The notes under the pieces: model-generated
The model's input: the letters and a program-made list of their open reading frames with translations, nothing else
Database searches by the model: none
Told to the model about the DNA's origin: nothing
Position numbers and translations under genes: made by a program
Shown: positions 43,381-51,744 of the stretch, piece by piece
Numbering within the stretch: the stretch's first letter is position 1
Layout: each line of letters starts with the position of its first letter
From: CAYMZZ01 sp046297935
GTDB lineage: Bacteria; Bacteroidota; Bacteroidia; Chitinophagales; Chitinophagaceae
NCBI GenBank assembly: GCA_046297935.1
Contig: JBKBHA010000016.1
Location: 1 to 64,000, forward strand
DNA: 64,000 nt
Direction of reading: 5' to 3'

Positions 43381-43563
43381 ATGGCTGAAAAAAAGACTTT
43401 CGTGTTGCGGCTGGATCCGGAGATGTACAGGATGCTGGAGAAATGGGCTGCGGATGAGTTTCGGAGCGTGAATGGACAGATTGAGTGGATCATTGCGCAA
43501 AAAATGAAGGAAGCCGGTCGGGTAAAGGAGGGTGCAACAAAACCAAAAAAAAGCAGTGAATAA
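43381..43563 (+). CDS. Small ribbon-helix-helix (Arc-like) DNA-binding protein
   Basis: A 60-residue protein. KKTFVLRLDPEMYRMLEKWAADEFRSVNGQIEWIIAQKMKEAG fits the beta strand-helix-helix pattern of Arc/CopG proteins, with FVLRLD as the DNA-contacting strand and SVNGQIEWI as the start of the second helix. The last 17 residues are a Lys-rich tail. It lies 11 bases after the SPFH gene and probably shares its promoter, which carries an inverted repeat that it might bind. Confidence 0.8.
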   Translation: MAEKKTFVLRLDPEMYRMLEKWAADEFRSVNGQIEWIIAQKMKEAGRVKEGATKPKKSSE

Positions 43564-43722
43564 TCTGTGCAATCTGTGAAAAGAGTCTGCGTCATCTGCG
43601 TCAAAAATCTGTGTTAATCTGTGGGAACAGAAAACCATTTACTGTTTGTAGGTACTGAATAGTACGGGTAGTTCTGTTCTCACAGATTGACACAGATCTT
43701 TACACAGATAGACACAGATGAA
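43562..43722. repeat. AATCTGCGT hairpin repeat, copy 2
   Basis: Left arm at 43562-43632 ends GGGAACAGAA; right arm starts TTCTGTTC at about 43671 and continues with CAGATTGACACAGATC words to about 43722. The central core of about 40 bases is similar to those of the copies at 14-135 (reversed) and 51466-51608. The repeat abuts the stop codon of the Arc-like gene. Confidence 0.88.
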
Positions 43723-43730
43723 TGCATAGA

Positions 43731-43758
43731 AAAGGGCCGGGGTTTGACCCGGCCCTTT
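43731..43758. terminator. Terminator between the Arc-like gene and the M1 peptidase gene
   Basis: AAAGGGCCGGG at 43731-43741 pairs perfectly with CCCGGCCCTTT at 43748-43758 with a six-base loop. T-runs follow in both directions (six T on the plus strand, four on the minus strand), so it can serve both convergent genes. Confidence 0.9.
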
Positions 43759-43781
43759 TTTATTTTAGTGAATGTAGCTTC

Positions 43782-46157
43782 TTAAAAGCCTTTTTTCTCC
43801 ATTGCTTTTTGCATGGGATTGATGCCCGGAGGCTGCACTACATTTTGTTTTTGTTTGAACAACTGGAATTTGCTGGGCGCTGCAATAGTATTCCAGCTAT
43901 TATTGCTTTCGTCGATATCGGCTGTTTCCTTATATGGATCGAGTTTGATCGATGCCACTTCTTTATCTTTCATGAAAGTCTTGATCACTTTCTGTTCGTT
44001 CTGACGCCATACCTGTACCGGTATACGCTCAACTTCCTTGGTACCGTCTTTATAAGTCCATTCAATAATGATAGGCATTACCAGGCCGCCTTTGTTGCTA
44101 AAGGTCAGTTCGTAAAAATGCTTGTCGGCATATTTTTTCTGACCGGCTGCATCCAGTTCTTCTGTTGTATTTACAAAGCTCACCGGATAGGAAGCGGTGT
44201 CGTATTTCTCGATTCCGCGATCATATTTCCAGTAAAAATCACGGAGTGTGGTATCGCGATCCGTTTCGAAAACAATGCGCTTGTCTTCGCGATTGCGGCG
44301 TTTCGACAGGTCATCAAATTCGTTCACCAATGGCTTAGGCAATTTGCGCATTACAGTCGTATCGCGGAATGCAGGTTTTGCGGTCACATCGGGCTTCGCG
44401 TATTTCACCGTGTCGAGCGAAATATCTACTGGGTCAGTACCAAAGAACCAGCCACGCCAGAACCAGTCGAGGTCCTCGCCAGTGGCATCTTCAATGGTGC
44501 GGAAAAGGTCGGCCGGTGCTGGCGATTTAAAGGCCCAGCGGCGGGCATATTCGCGGAAAGCATAATCAAACAGCTCACGGCCCACGATTGTTTCGCGCAG
44601 GATGTTGAGGGCTGTTGCGGGTTTGTCGTAAGCGTTAGCACCAAAATTGGCGATGTTCTCCGAATTGGTCATGATAGGCTCCAATTGATCCTTGGGCAAT
44701 TTCATGTAATTGGTAATTGTCCAGGGAGCGCCTTCGGAACTGGGGAAGGTGTTATCCCACAATTCCTGTGTCAGGTATTGAAGATAAGAATTGAGGCCCT
44801 CGTCCATCCAGGTCCACTGACGCTCATCACTGTTTACAATCATGGGGAAGAAATTATGTCCCACTTCGTGAATGATCACAAAGATGGCGGCGTTGCGGGA
44901 GCCCTCTGTGTAAGAACCGTCTTTTTGCGCACGACCGGGGTTGAAGCAGATCATGGGATATTCCATACCCTGGTTACCTTCTACCGATTGAGCAGTAGGA
45001 TAGGGATAAGGAATGGAAAACTTGGAATAAGTCTTGATAGTATGTGCTACTGCCTTGGTAGAGTAACGATTGTAGATGGGATAAGCTTCTTTCCCATAAA
45101 AGCTCATGCACATTACTTTCTTTCCTTCCACAGTCACCGGGAGTGCATCCCATACAAAACGACGGCTGCTGGTCCATGCAAAATCGCGCACGTTGTCGGC
45201 TTTGAATATCCAGGTTTTTTTACCGGTTGCTTTTTTGGCTGCTGCCGCTTCGGCTTCTTCAAGCGTAACAATTTCTACTGGTTCTTTCGCTGTTTGCGCT
45301 TTAGCCCAACGGGCTTTTTGAGTAGCGTTGAGATTTTGTGCATAGTTCAGACACTCGCCGGTAGAACCCACTACGTGGTCAGCAGGCACCGTCATCTGCA
45401 CTTTGAAATTGCCGAATGTCAGAGCGAATTCGCCACGTCCGGTGAACTGATGATTCTGCCATCCCTGGTCGTCGCTGTATTTACAGAGGCGGGGATACCA
45501 TTGCGTAATGGTGTAGGCGTTGTTGCCATCGTCGAATGACTCATAACCACCACGGGCGCCACCAAAGCGTACGAAATCGCCGCGGTTAGCAATTTTATAG
45601 CTCCAGTCGATGCGGAACTGAAATTTTTGACCGGGCTTCAACGGTGTTGGCAGTTCTACCCTCATCATGGTTTTGTTCAGCACATGCTGGAGAGGCTTAC
45701 CCAGCATATCGGTGAGGCGCGAGATTTTGAAACCGTAACCATTGTCGCTATTGCGTTCCTCCATGGCATCGAGCATATTGTCAGTCGCCTGCTTAGGCAT
45801 TGTATTGCTCGATTGATAGTTGGCGTTATTAACAGTGCTGTGCTGGTTTTCGTCGAGCTGTAGCCACAGGTAAGTCAATACGTCGGGCGAGTTGTTGAAA
45901 TAGGTGATTGTTTCGGAACCCGTCAATTTGTTGTTGGGTTCATCCAGCTCGCATTTGATGTCGTAGTCTACCCGCTGCTGCCAGTACTTGGGACCTGGGG
46001 CACCGCTGGCAGTACGATACTCATTGGGCGTGGGAAGAATGGTGCCCAGTTGCTCGAACTTGTTGCCATGGTTGCTGCCGGGATTGTTCTGGATATTTTG
46101 TGCCCATCCATACAACCCAATGGCCAGCATCAGCAGAAATAGTGCTGCCTTTTTCAT
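43782..46157 (-). CDS. M1-family metallopeptidase, exported
   Basis: A 791-residue protein from the start at 46157 (MKKAALFLLMLAIGLYGWAQ), chosen because it opens a signal peptide; a longer frame to 46208 adds an unlikely 17 residues. The zinc motif HEVGHNFFP and, 18 residues on, MDEGLNSY supply the ligands His, His and Glu plus the catalytic Glu. The substrate-binding GxMEN motif appears as QGMEYPM. The N-terminal beta domain typical of M1 is present, and a C-terminal domain with a long beta-rich part follows. Expected to remove N-terminal amino acids from peptides outside the cytoplasm. The HupE-like gene lies 28 bases upstream. Confidence 0.88.
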   Translation of the reverse strand: MKKAALFLLMLAIGLYGWAQNIQNNPGSNHGNKFEQLGTILPTPNEYRTASGAPGPKYWQQRVDYDIKCELDEPNNKLTGSETITYFNNSPDVLTYLWLQLDENQHSTVNNANYQSSNTMPKQATDNMLDAMEERNSDNGYGFKISRLTDMLGKPLQHVLNKTMMRVELPTPLKPGQKFQFRIDWSYKIANRGDFVRFGGARGGYESFDDGNNAYTITQWYPRLCKYSDDQGWQNHQFTGRGEFALTFGNFKVQMTVPADHVVGSTGECLNYAQNLNATQKARWAKAQTAKEPVEIVTLEEAEAAAAKKATGKKTWIFKADNVRDFAWTSSRRFVWDALPVTVEGKKVMCMSFYGKEAYPIYNRYSTKAVAHTIKTYSKFSIPYPYPTAQSVEGNQGMEYPMICFNPGRAQKDGSYTEGSRNAAIFVIIHEVGHNFFPMIVNSDERQWTWMDEGLNSYLQYLTQELWDNTFPSSEGAPWTITNYMKLPKDQLEPIMTNSENIANFGANAYDKPATALNILRETIVGRELFDYAFREYARRWAFKSPAPADLFRTIEDATGEDLDWFWRGWFFGTDPVDISLDTVKYAKPDVTAKPAFRDTTVMRKLPKPLVNEFDDLSKRRNREDKRIVFETDRDTTLRDFYWKYDRGIEKYDTASYPVSFVNTTEELDAAGQKKYADKHFYELTFSNKGGLVMPIIIEWTYKDGTKEVERIPVQVWRQNEQKVIKTFMKDKEVASIKLDPYKETADIDESNNSWNTIAAPSKFQLFKQKQNVVQPPGINPMQKAMEKKGF

Positions 46158-46185
46158 GTTTGTTTGTTTTTTTATAATGCTCAAA

Positions 46186-46758
46186 TCAGGGAATTCTTTC
46201 CAATGCAATTAAAAACGAAATTCCAAAAACGGCCGCCGACAGGAACAAAACCCAATCGCGGCGCTGAACCCGGAACAGCTGTACCAGTTGTGCCAGCACC
46301 AGTAGAGCCAGTACTACCACAATCTGTCCTACTTCCAAACCTACGTTAAATCCGAATAGGCTCCAGCCCAGACTTTGATCGGAAGCCAGCACCATTCTGA
46401 TGGTATTGGCAAACCCCATCCCATGTATTAATCCGAAAAACAGGGCTAAGAAATAATTGATGCGCATAGCCTGCGGGCTAAATTTCAGCTGTCGCAAATT
46501 GCTCAGGGCGGTGACTACAATGGTAACTGGAATCAGAAACTCGACCCAGTTACTGGGAAATCGTACATAGTCGAGCACACTTAGCGCCAGGGTAAGGGAA
46601 TGACCAATGGTGAAGGCAGTGACGAGTATCAGTACCTTTTTCCAGTCTTTCAGGAGGTACACGGCCGCCAGTGCTGCGATGAATAGCTGGTGGTCCAGCG
46701 CATCCCTGCTGATGATATGCTCCCAACCCAGTTTGAAATAAAAACCAAAATCTCCCAT
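46186..46758 (-). CDS. HupE/UreJ-like membrane protein
   Basis: A 190-residue protein with about six membrane helices. The start at 46758 (MGDFGFYFKLGWEHIISRDALDHQLFIAALAAVYL) is chosen because it gives the family's conserved N-terminal histidine segment. TAFTIGHSLTLALS and FGLIHGMGFANTIR hold the intramembrane His residues typical of HupE/UreJ proteins, which are thought to handle nickel or related metals, though the family is larger than that. No hydrogenase or urease genes lie nearby. Neighbours are an M1 metallopeptidase and a divergent DUF6702 gene. Confidence 0.82.
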   Translation of the reverse strand: MGDFGFYFKLGWEHIISRDALDHQLFIAALAAVYLLKDWKKVLILVTAFTIGHSLTLALSVLDYVRFPSNWVEFLIPVTIVVTALSNLRQLKFSPQAMRINYFLALFFGLIHGMGFANTIRMVLASDQSLGWSLFGFNVGLEVGQIVVVLALLVLAQLVQLFRVQRRDWVLFLSAAVFGISFLIALERIP

Positions 46759-46854
46759 GTTTGTAGAAATATGAACGGTAACCAACTGTACCGTCAAATT
46801 TACCGTCTTTACTAGCAGGTTGGTAAAATAAGCCAGAGTTTTGTATCGTTGAAA

Positions 46855-46862
46855 TAAATTTG
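46855..46862 (+). promoter_or_regulatory. -7 box four bases before the DUF6702 start codon
   Basis: TAAATTTG is a perfect TAnnTTTG element, and the ATG at 46867 follows after CCCA. Transcription would begin at or very near the ATG, so the message is probably leaderless. No good -33 box is seen. Confidence 0.55.
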
Positions 46863-46866
46863 CCCA

Positions 46867-47382
46867 ATGGTAGTATGGTTCAATAAATGGCTGCTGGCCA
46901 CGCTGTTTGCCTTTCCTTTATTAGCCGGTCAGGCTCCAAAGTCGCCACACCCCCTTCATCTGGGCATGGTGGAAATAGAGCATAATCGCGAGGCTGGCAC
47001 CCTGGAGGTAAGCTGTAAGCTTTTTACCGACGACTTCGAAAATATTCTGGAAAGGACCTACAATGTCAACATTGACCTGATCAACCCGCCCGATAGGGCA
47101 TTTGTGCAGAAGTATGTGAACGAATACGTGAAAAAGCATCTGCAGATAAAGGTCGATGGAAAGCAGGCAGAATTTTCCTGTATCGGATTTGAACGTGATC
47201 ATGAAGCTACTTTCAGCTACTTCGAGGCCCAGGGCATAAAGACTGCCAACAGTTTTGAGATCACCGTCGATCTCATGTATGATCTTTTCGACGATCAGTC
47301 AAATATCATTCACCTCATTAAAGACGGGAAACGCAAGAGTAGCAAGCTGAATTATCCGGCGAAAATGGTGAAGCAACTGTGA
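46867..47382 (+). CDS. DUF6702 family protein, exported
   Basis: A 171-residue protein with a signal peptide (about 1-21). The mature sequence HPLHLGMVEIEHNREAGTLEVSCKLFTDDFENILERTYNVNIDL is the pattern of DUF6702, a family of unknown function in Bacteroidota that is commonly found near M1 peptidases and HupE-like genes, as here. It is divergent from the HupE-like gene, whose start is 108 bases away. A GC palindrome (CCTGCCTG / CAGGCAAG) follows the stop. Confidence 0.8.
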   Translation: MVVWFNKWLLATLFAFPLLAGQAPKSPHPLHLGMVEIEHNREAGTLEVSCKLFTDDFENILERTYNVNIDLINPPDRAFVQKYVNEYVKKHLQIKVDGKQAEFSCIGFERDHEATFSYFEAQGIKTANSFEITVDLMYDLFDDQSNIIHLIKDGKRKSSKLNYPAKMVKQL

Positions 47383-47384
47383 AA

Positions 47385-47427
47385 ACCTGCCTGCGGCAGG
47401 CAAGTTTGCACATTTCCACATTTGCCC
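47385..47427. repeat. GC palindrome and TTTGCACATT words
   Basis: ACCTGCCTG and CAGGCAAGT arms around CGG stand at about 47385-47404, followed by TTTGCACATTTCCACATTTG words. It lies between two convergent genes. Confidence 0.7.
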
Positions 47428-47433
47428 CCGGCA

Positions 47434-48726
47434 TCACTCCTCCATTTCCTCCCGTATCTTATCACTGATCGTTACGAGTATTTTATCAATGCGGTGGCCG
47501 TCCATGTCTACGATTTCGATGGTAAAGCCTTTCCATTCCAGCTTGTCGCCGGTATGGGGTATGCGTTCAAGCTGGTGAAGGATAAATCCGGCCAGGGTAT
47601 CGAATTCCTGTTCACCTTCGTTCATCCATTCGGTTTTTTCAAACTTCACCAGGAAGTCATAGAAGGGAATCTGTGCATCTACAAGATAGCTGCCATCCTC
47701 GCGTTCATTGATCTCGTATTCGGGAATATCGGGTTGGGGCATATCGCCGATGATGGCCTCCAGAATGTCATTTAGCGTTATCATGCCAAGGATGGAGCCA
47801 TATTCATCTACTATAAAGCAGGAGTGAAGCTTCGACTCTTTAAATTTCTCCATCACCTGAAATGCTGTATTGTTCTCAGGTACAAACAGGGCGGGAAGCA
47901 TCAGGTCTTTGAAGGCGATATTGTCGGGTGAAATATAGAGATCCTTGATAGACACCACCCCTTTGATATTGTCGATATTGTTGTCGCAAATCGGATAAAG
48001 CGAGTGCGGTTCGCGCATGATCTTTTCCTTGATCATTTCTTCGGTATCGTCGAGGCTGAACCAGATGATATCGCTTCGGTGGGTCATGAGCGAAGTGATA
48101 TTACGATCACTCAGGTGAAAGACCCGTTCTATAATTTCCTGTTCAGTTTCTTCAATGGCGCCCTGCTCGGTGCCTTCGCTGATAATGGCCTTGATCTCAT
48201 CTTCCGTTACAAAATTGTCGTTGGGTTTTAGCCCCAGCACTCGTACCACGATGTTGCTGCTTTTGCTTAGCAACCAGATAAATGGATGTGTAATCAGGCT
48301 GAGAATACGCATGGGCCGGGCCGCAATTTTGGCGATACCTTCAGGCCGGGCGAGCCCCAAACGTTTTGGAACCAGTTCGCCAAAAATGATGGTGAAATAG
48401 GTAACGATGATGACCACGATGGCTGTGGCAATACCATAGCTGTATGGTGCCAGTGAAGGCCACTTTTGCAGGTACACGGCAAAATCATCCGTAATTTTTT
48501 CGCCGGAATACAGACCAGTCATAATCCCTACCACCGTAATCCCCATCTGAACTGTAGAGAGAAAATTTTCCGGTTTGTTGGCCAGGTTCAACGCTTCTCT
48601 TGCATCCCGGTCGCCTTTGTTGGCTTGCGCTTCGAGGCGGGCTTTCCGGGCCGACACCAACGCAATTTCTGCCATCGAAAAAAGGCCATTCAGCAGGATC
48701 AGACCCGCCAATATGAGTATTTCCAT
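47434..48726 (-). CDS. CNNM/CorC-type CBS-domain membrane protein
   Basis: A 430-residue protein of the so-called hemolysin III-like (HlyC/CorC) group. An N-terminal DUF21 membrane domain with about four helices (LFSMAEIALVSARKARLEAQA near 12) is followed by two CBS domains (RSDIIWFSLDDTEEM..., LHSCFIVDEYGSILGMITLNDILEAI) and a C-terminal CorC_HlyC domain (EREDGSYLVDAQIPFYDF). Relatives transport or regulate Mg or Co; in Bacteroidota GldE is a related protein, but nothing here points to gliding. Its ATG overlaps the stop of the PAP2 gene by one base (TAATG), so translation is coupled. Confidence 0.85.
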   Translation of the reverse strand: MEILILAGLILLNGLFSMAEIALVSARKARLEAQANKGDRDAREALNLANKPENFLSTVQMGITVVGIMTGLYSGEKITDDFAVYLQKWPSLAPYSYGIATAIVVIIVTYFTIIFGELVPKRLGLARPEGIAKIAARPMRILSLITHPFIWLLSKSSNIVVRVLGLKPNDNFVTEDEIKAIISEGTEQGAIEETEQEIIERVFHLSDRNITSLMTHRSDIIWFSLDDTEEMIKEKIMREPHSLYPICDNNIDNIKGVVSIKDLYISPDNIAFKDLMLPALFVPENNTAFQVMEKFKESKLHSCFIVDEYGSILGMITLNDILEAIIGDMPQPDIPEYEINEREDGSYLVDAQIPFYDFLVKFEKTEWMNEGEQEFDTLAGFILHQLERIPHTGDKLEWKGFTIEIVDMDGHRIDKILVTISDKIREEMEE

Positions 48727-49343
48727 TAAGAAGCCACAGTTGATTGTTGATCGAAGATAACGATTCCGTGGCGCTTGATGTAGAGGCGGGCAGTTAAACT
48801 ACCGATCAGCGCGCCGATGGCCAGTCCGACGAGCACATCAAATGGGTAATGTACACCTACATAGATTTGGGCATAGCCGATCAGTGCTGCCCAGGCAAAA
48901 CCAATCATAGCCCAGCGACCCAGCCAGGCACGGGTCGTGAAATAGAAAAAAGTTGCCATACCCATATGGTTGGCGGCATGGTTGGAAGTGAAGCTATGAC
49001 CGCTGGAACAGTAGTTCACCAGCAGCCGCACATAACTAAACAGATCAGGGTCCCCACAGGGTCGGACCCTTTCAAAATTATGTTTGAATAAATAGGTACC
49101 GGTCATATCGGTAAGTGCAACTGTACATAACAGAAATACCACCCACCAACCACCACGGGCCTTGAAGTTGAGCAGTGCAAAAGCAATCAGGAAGATATAA
49201 AGGGGTGCCCAGTTCAGCGCCTCCCGCATGAAGGGCATCACGGCGTCAAAAAAGCTATTGGTCCACTGCCCGTTCACCTTCACAAACATCGCCCGGTCCC
49301 AGCGTTCCAGCAACTGCAAAAGATTGTTTTGAAGCAAAGACAT
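48726..49343 (-). CDS. PAP2-family phosphatase, membrane
   Basis: A 205-residue protein with about five membrane helices. The three PAP2 motifs are seen: KHNFERVRPCGDP (KxxxxxxRP type), SSGHSFTSNHAANHMG, and IGYAQIYVGVHYPFDV (SRxxxxxHxxxD type, here with a Gly/Tyr context). Such enzymes dephosphorylate lipid phosphates such as undecaprenyl pyrophosphate or phosphatidic acid. The start at 49343 (MSLLQNNLLQLLERWD) is chosen over an earlier in-frame Met that adds a Cys-rich non-family segment. It is divergent from the sulfatase gene at 49406. Confidence 0.85.
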   Translation of the reverse strand: MSLLQNNLLQLLERWDRAMFVKVNGQWTNSFFDAVMPFMREALNWAPLYIFLIAFALLNFKARGGWWVVFLLCTVALTDMTGTYLFKHNFERVRPCGDPDLFSYVRLLVNYCSSGHSFTSNHAANHMGMATFFYFTTRAWLGRWAMIGFAWAALIGYAQIYVGVHYPFDVLVGLAIGALIGSLTARLYIKRHGIVIFDQQSTVAS

Positions 49344-49393
49344 ACGCAAAATTACGAATACCTGTGCACACTGGGCAGGCTGCCGGCAAGTGC

Positions 49394-49401
49394 TATATTT
49401 G
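49394..49401 (+). promoter_or_regulatory. -7 box four bases before the sulfatase start codon
   Basis: TATATTTG is a perfect TAnnTTTG element followed by CTGC and the ATG at 49406. As with the DUF6702 gene, this predicts a leaderless transcript. No -33 TTTG was recognised. Confidence 0.55.
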
Positions 49402-49405
49402 CTGC

Positions 49406-51382
49406 ATGCTTCGCCGGTATAAAGTACCAAAGACCATCCTTTGGGTCGTCAACCTGTTTTTTATTTTCCTGCTGTTATTCACCAGTTTCCGGGTGGCTAC
49501 TTTTTTTGCATTTCACCCCCCGGACCTCGATTTTGGTGATGTGCTGCCGGCTTTTTACCTGGGTGTGCAGTACGATTTGCGCTGGATTTCCCTGCTACTG
49601 CTGCCTATTGTGCTGCTGAGCATGAGCCCAAGGCTGTCGCCCTTCTACTCGGCTCGCAACAAGCAATGGTGGACCTGGTACCTGGCATTGGTGACCTTTA
49701 TTGTGTTTTTCTTTTTTGCGGCAGATATGGGCAGTTTTTCTTATAACCAGACCCGCCTCGACGCTGGAGCCATGAACTTTGTGGAAGATCCCGGCATTTC
49801 TTTCCGGATGATGTGGCAAACCTACCCGCTGTTCTGGATGATTCTTGGCCTGTTGATCACCGTGGTTATTTTCCGATGGATGTACCACAAAAGCCACTGG
49901 CGGGTGATAAGTCAAACCGATGGATTAAAAATTCCCTACCGGCGAAAATTTTTTATCGTTACCGCACTGTTGTTTGCTGCACTTATATACGGCAAGCTAT
50001 CTACAAAACCTCTCACCTGGAAGGAATGTTTTGTATTTCAGGATAATTTCAAATCCTACCTCGCGCTGAATCCACTTCAAAACTTTTTCACCACACTAAA
50101 ATTCCGCAGACCCGTTTTCAACGAGCAGAAAGCGCGGGAAGCGTTTCCGCTGGTAGCAAAATGGATGCAACTGCCCGATCCGGATCGATTTGGCTTTCGC
50201 AGACTGGTGATGCCATCCGGGAGCGCCATCGAAAGCAGGCCGAATATTGTACTGGTCATGTGCGAGTCGTACAGCATGTACAAGAGCAGCATGAGCGGTA
50301 ACCCCTTAAACAGTACACCATTTTTTGACTCGCTTAGTCAACAGGGTATTTTTTTCGAACGCTGTTTTACACCTCATTTTTCTACAGCACGCGGTTTGTT
50401 TGCTTTGATCACCGGCATACCAGATGCACAACTGTTCAAATTTTCAACGCGTAATCCGCAGGCCAAAAAGCAGCGCACGATCATCAACGATTTCAAAGGC
50501 TATAGCAAACATTATTTTCTCGGCGGCGATCCCGACTTTAATAATTTCAGGGGGCTGCTGGAAAACATCGAGGGGTTGAAGCTGCATACCGAGGCCGACT
50601 TTTCGGCTCCAAGACTAAATGTTTGGGGTATCAGCGATAAAGACCTGTTTCTGGAAGCCAACAAAGTATTCCGCGCTCAGGATAGTTCTTTCTTCGCCAT
50701 CATTCAAACCTCCATGAATCACCGTCCTTACATGGCTCCGGAGGAAGACGGTGATTTTCGGAAAGAGCATCCCAGCGAAGATGATTTACAACGATACGGA
50801 TTTCAATCGGAGGACGAATACAATTGTTTTCGCTATGCCGACTACAGCATCCGCAAGTTTATTGAAGCCGCCAGTCAGGAAGAATATTTTCACAACACTA
50901 TTTTTGTGTTTGTAGGCGATCATGGCGTTGCCGGCAACGCCAGCGCTGTATATCCACGTGCATGGACTGATCAGCGCTTGACCGACGAGCATGTGCCCCT
51001 GCTTTTCTACGCTCCATTTTTGCTGCCACCGCAACGCAGGAACGAGGTGGTTTCGCAAATCGACGTACTGCCTACCATCGCCGGCATGTTGCAGCAGCCC
51101 TATGTAAACAGCACTCTGGGGCGCGATCTTTTACATCCGCAAAAGGAACATAACTTTGCTTTTATTACGAATACAGCCGGGCAGATTGGTTTGGTTACAG
51201 ATGATTATTATTTTACGAGCAATCTCAATTTTCCGGATGAAGAGATGGTGAGTATCCGTAACAACCCTTTGCGCCATAGTCCGGCTGAGCGCGATTCGAT
51301 TCAAAAGGAGTTATCAACATTTACGAATGCATTTTTCGAAACGGCGCGATATCTGATAATGAATAATAAAGGTGAGAGGTGA
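49406..51382 (+). CDS. LTA synthase-like membrane sulfatase
   Basis: A 658-residue protein with about five N-terminal membrane helices and a large extracytoplasmic sulfatase/phosphoglycerol transferase-type domain. NIVLVMCESYSMYKSSMSGNPLNSTPFFDSLSQQGIFFERCFTPHFSTARGLFALITG carries the metal-binding Glu and the Ser/Thr nucleophile region, and FVFVGDHGVAGN the Asp-His metal ligands. The start at 49406 (MLRRYKVPK) is chosen because it directly precedes the first membrane helix. Substrates in Bacteroidota are unknown; transfer of phosphoglycerol or phosphoethanolamine to surface glycans is a possibility. Confidence 0.85.
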   Translation: MLRRYKVPKTILWVVNLFFIFLLLFTSFRVATFFAFHPPDLDFGDVLPAFYLGVQYDLRWISLLLLPIVLLSMSPRLSPFYSARNKQWWTWYLALVTFIVFFFFAADMGSFSYNQTRLDAGAMNFVEDPGISFRMMWQTYPLFWMILGLLITVVIFRWMYHKSHWRVISQTDGLKIPYRRKFFIVTALLFAALIYGKLSTKPLTWKECFVFQDNFKSYLALNPLQNFFTTLKFRRPVFNEQKAREAFPLVAKWMQLPDPDRFGFRRLVMPSGSAIESRPNIVLVMCESYSMYKSSMSGNPLNSTPFFDSLSQQGIFFERCFTPHFSTARGLFALITGIPDAQLFKFSTRNPQAKKQRTIINDFKGYSKHYFLGGDPDFNNFRGLLENIEGLKLHTEADFSAPRLNVWGISDKDLFLEANKVFRAQDSSFFAIIQTSMNHRPYMAPEEDGDFRKEHPSEDDLQRYGFQSEDEYNCFRYADYSIRKFIEAASQEEYFHNTIFVFVGDHGVAGNASAVYPRAWTDQRLTDEHVPLLFYAPFLLPPQRRNEVVSQIDVLPTIAGMLQQPYVNSTLGRDLLHPQKEHNFAFITNTAGQIGLVTDDYYFTSNLNFPDEEMVSIRNNPLRHSPAERDSIQKELSTFTNAFFETARYLIMNNKGER

Positions 51383-51460
51383 GAGGTGAGAGGTGAGAGG
51401 TGAGAGGTGAAAGGTGAGAGGTGAAAGGTGAGAGGTGAAAGGTGAGAGGTGAGTGGTGAG
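51371..51460. repeat. GAGAGGTGA tandem tract after the sulfatase gene
   Basis: About ten copies of an eight- to nine-base word (GTGAGAGG, with GTGAAAGG variants) stand in perfect head-to-tail order, overlapping the end of the sulfatase gene. No spacer-repeat alternation is present, so it is not a CRISPR array. Confidence 0.9.
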
Positions 51461-51465
51461 ACGAT

Positions 51466-51608
51466 AATCTGCGTAAATCTGTGTAAAAATCTGCGTAAAT
51501 CTGCGGGAACAGAAAACTATTTACTGTTCGCGTGTTTCAAAGCAGTGCAGCAGTTCTGTTCCCGCAGATTTACGCAGATTTTTGCACAGATTTACGCAGA
51601 TCTTTTCA
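51466..51608. repeat. AATCTGCGT hairpin repeat, copy 3
   Basis: Left arm of AATCTGCGTAAATCTGTGT words ends GCGGGAACAGAA at about 51513; right arm starts TTCTGTTCCCGCAGATT at about 51555. The core between the arms is about 40 bases and matches copy 2 (ATTTACTGTT then 25 bases, in both). Its end, GCAGCAGTTCTGTTCCC, is the exact complement of 17 bases in copy 1 (about 49-65). Confidence 0.88.
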
Positions 51609-51639
51609 AACGCGAAACAACAACACCAAAACATTTGAA

Positions 51640-51744
51640 CAACCAAACAACCAAACAACCAAACAACCAAACAACCAAACAACCAAACACCTAAACACCT
51701 AAACAACTAAACAACCCAACAACTCAACAACTCAACAACTCAAC
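51640..51744. repeat. ACAACCAA tandem tract before sdaA
   Basis: Six or more copies of AAACAACC are followed by AAACACCT, AAACAACT and AACAACTC words. Bases 51699-51728 are the exact reverse complement of 296-325, a 30-base match between two distant spacers. Confidence 0.88.

Larger units (their letters stand above)
51383..51744. other. 362-base gene-free spacer made of three repeat families
   Basis: From left to right: the GTGAGAGG tandem tract to about 51460, the AATCTGCGT hairpin repeat at 51466-51608, and the ACAACCAA / AACAACTC tandem tract at 51640-51744 that runs right up to the sdaA start codon. No promoter or gene was recognised between them. Confidence 0.8.

Noticed and set aside
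43722..45539. A 605-codon open frame on the plus strand opposite the M1 peptidase gene
   Set aside because: It lies entirely on the antisense of a well-supported peptidase gene. Its Phe/His/Ile-rich composition is what codon-biased antisense frames give, and it has no domain.
51371..51460. Tandem repeats that might be a CRISPR array
   Set aside because: The words follow each other without unique spacers, and no cas genes are present.
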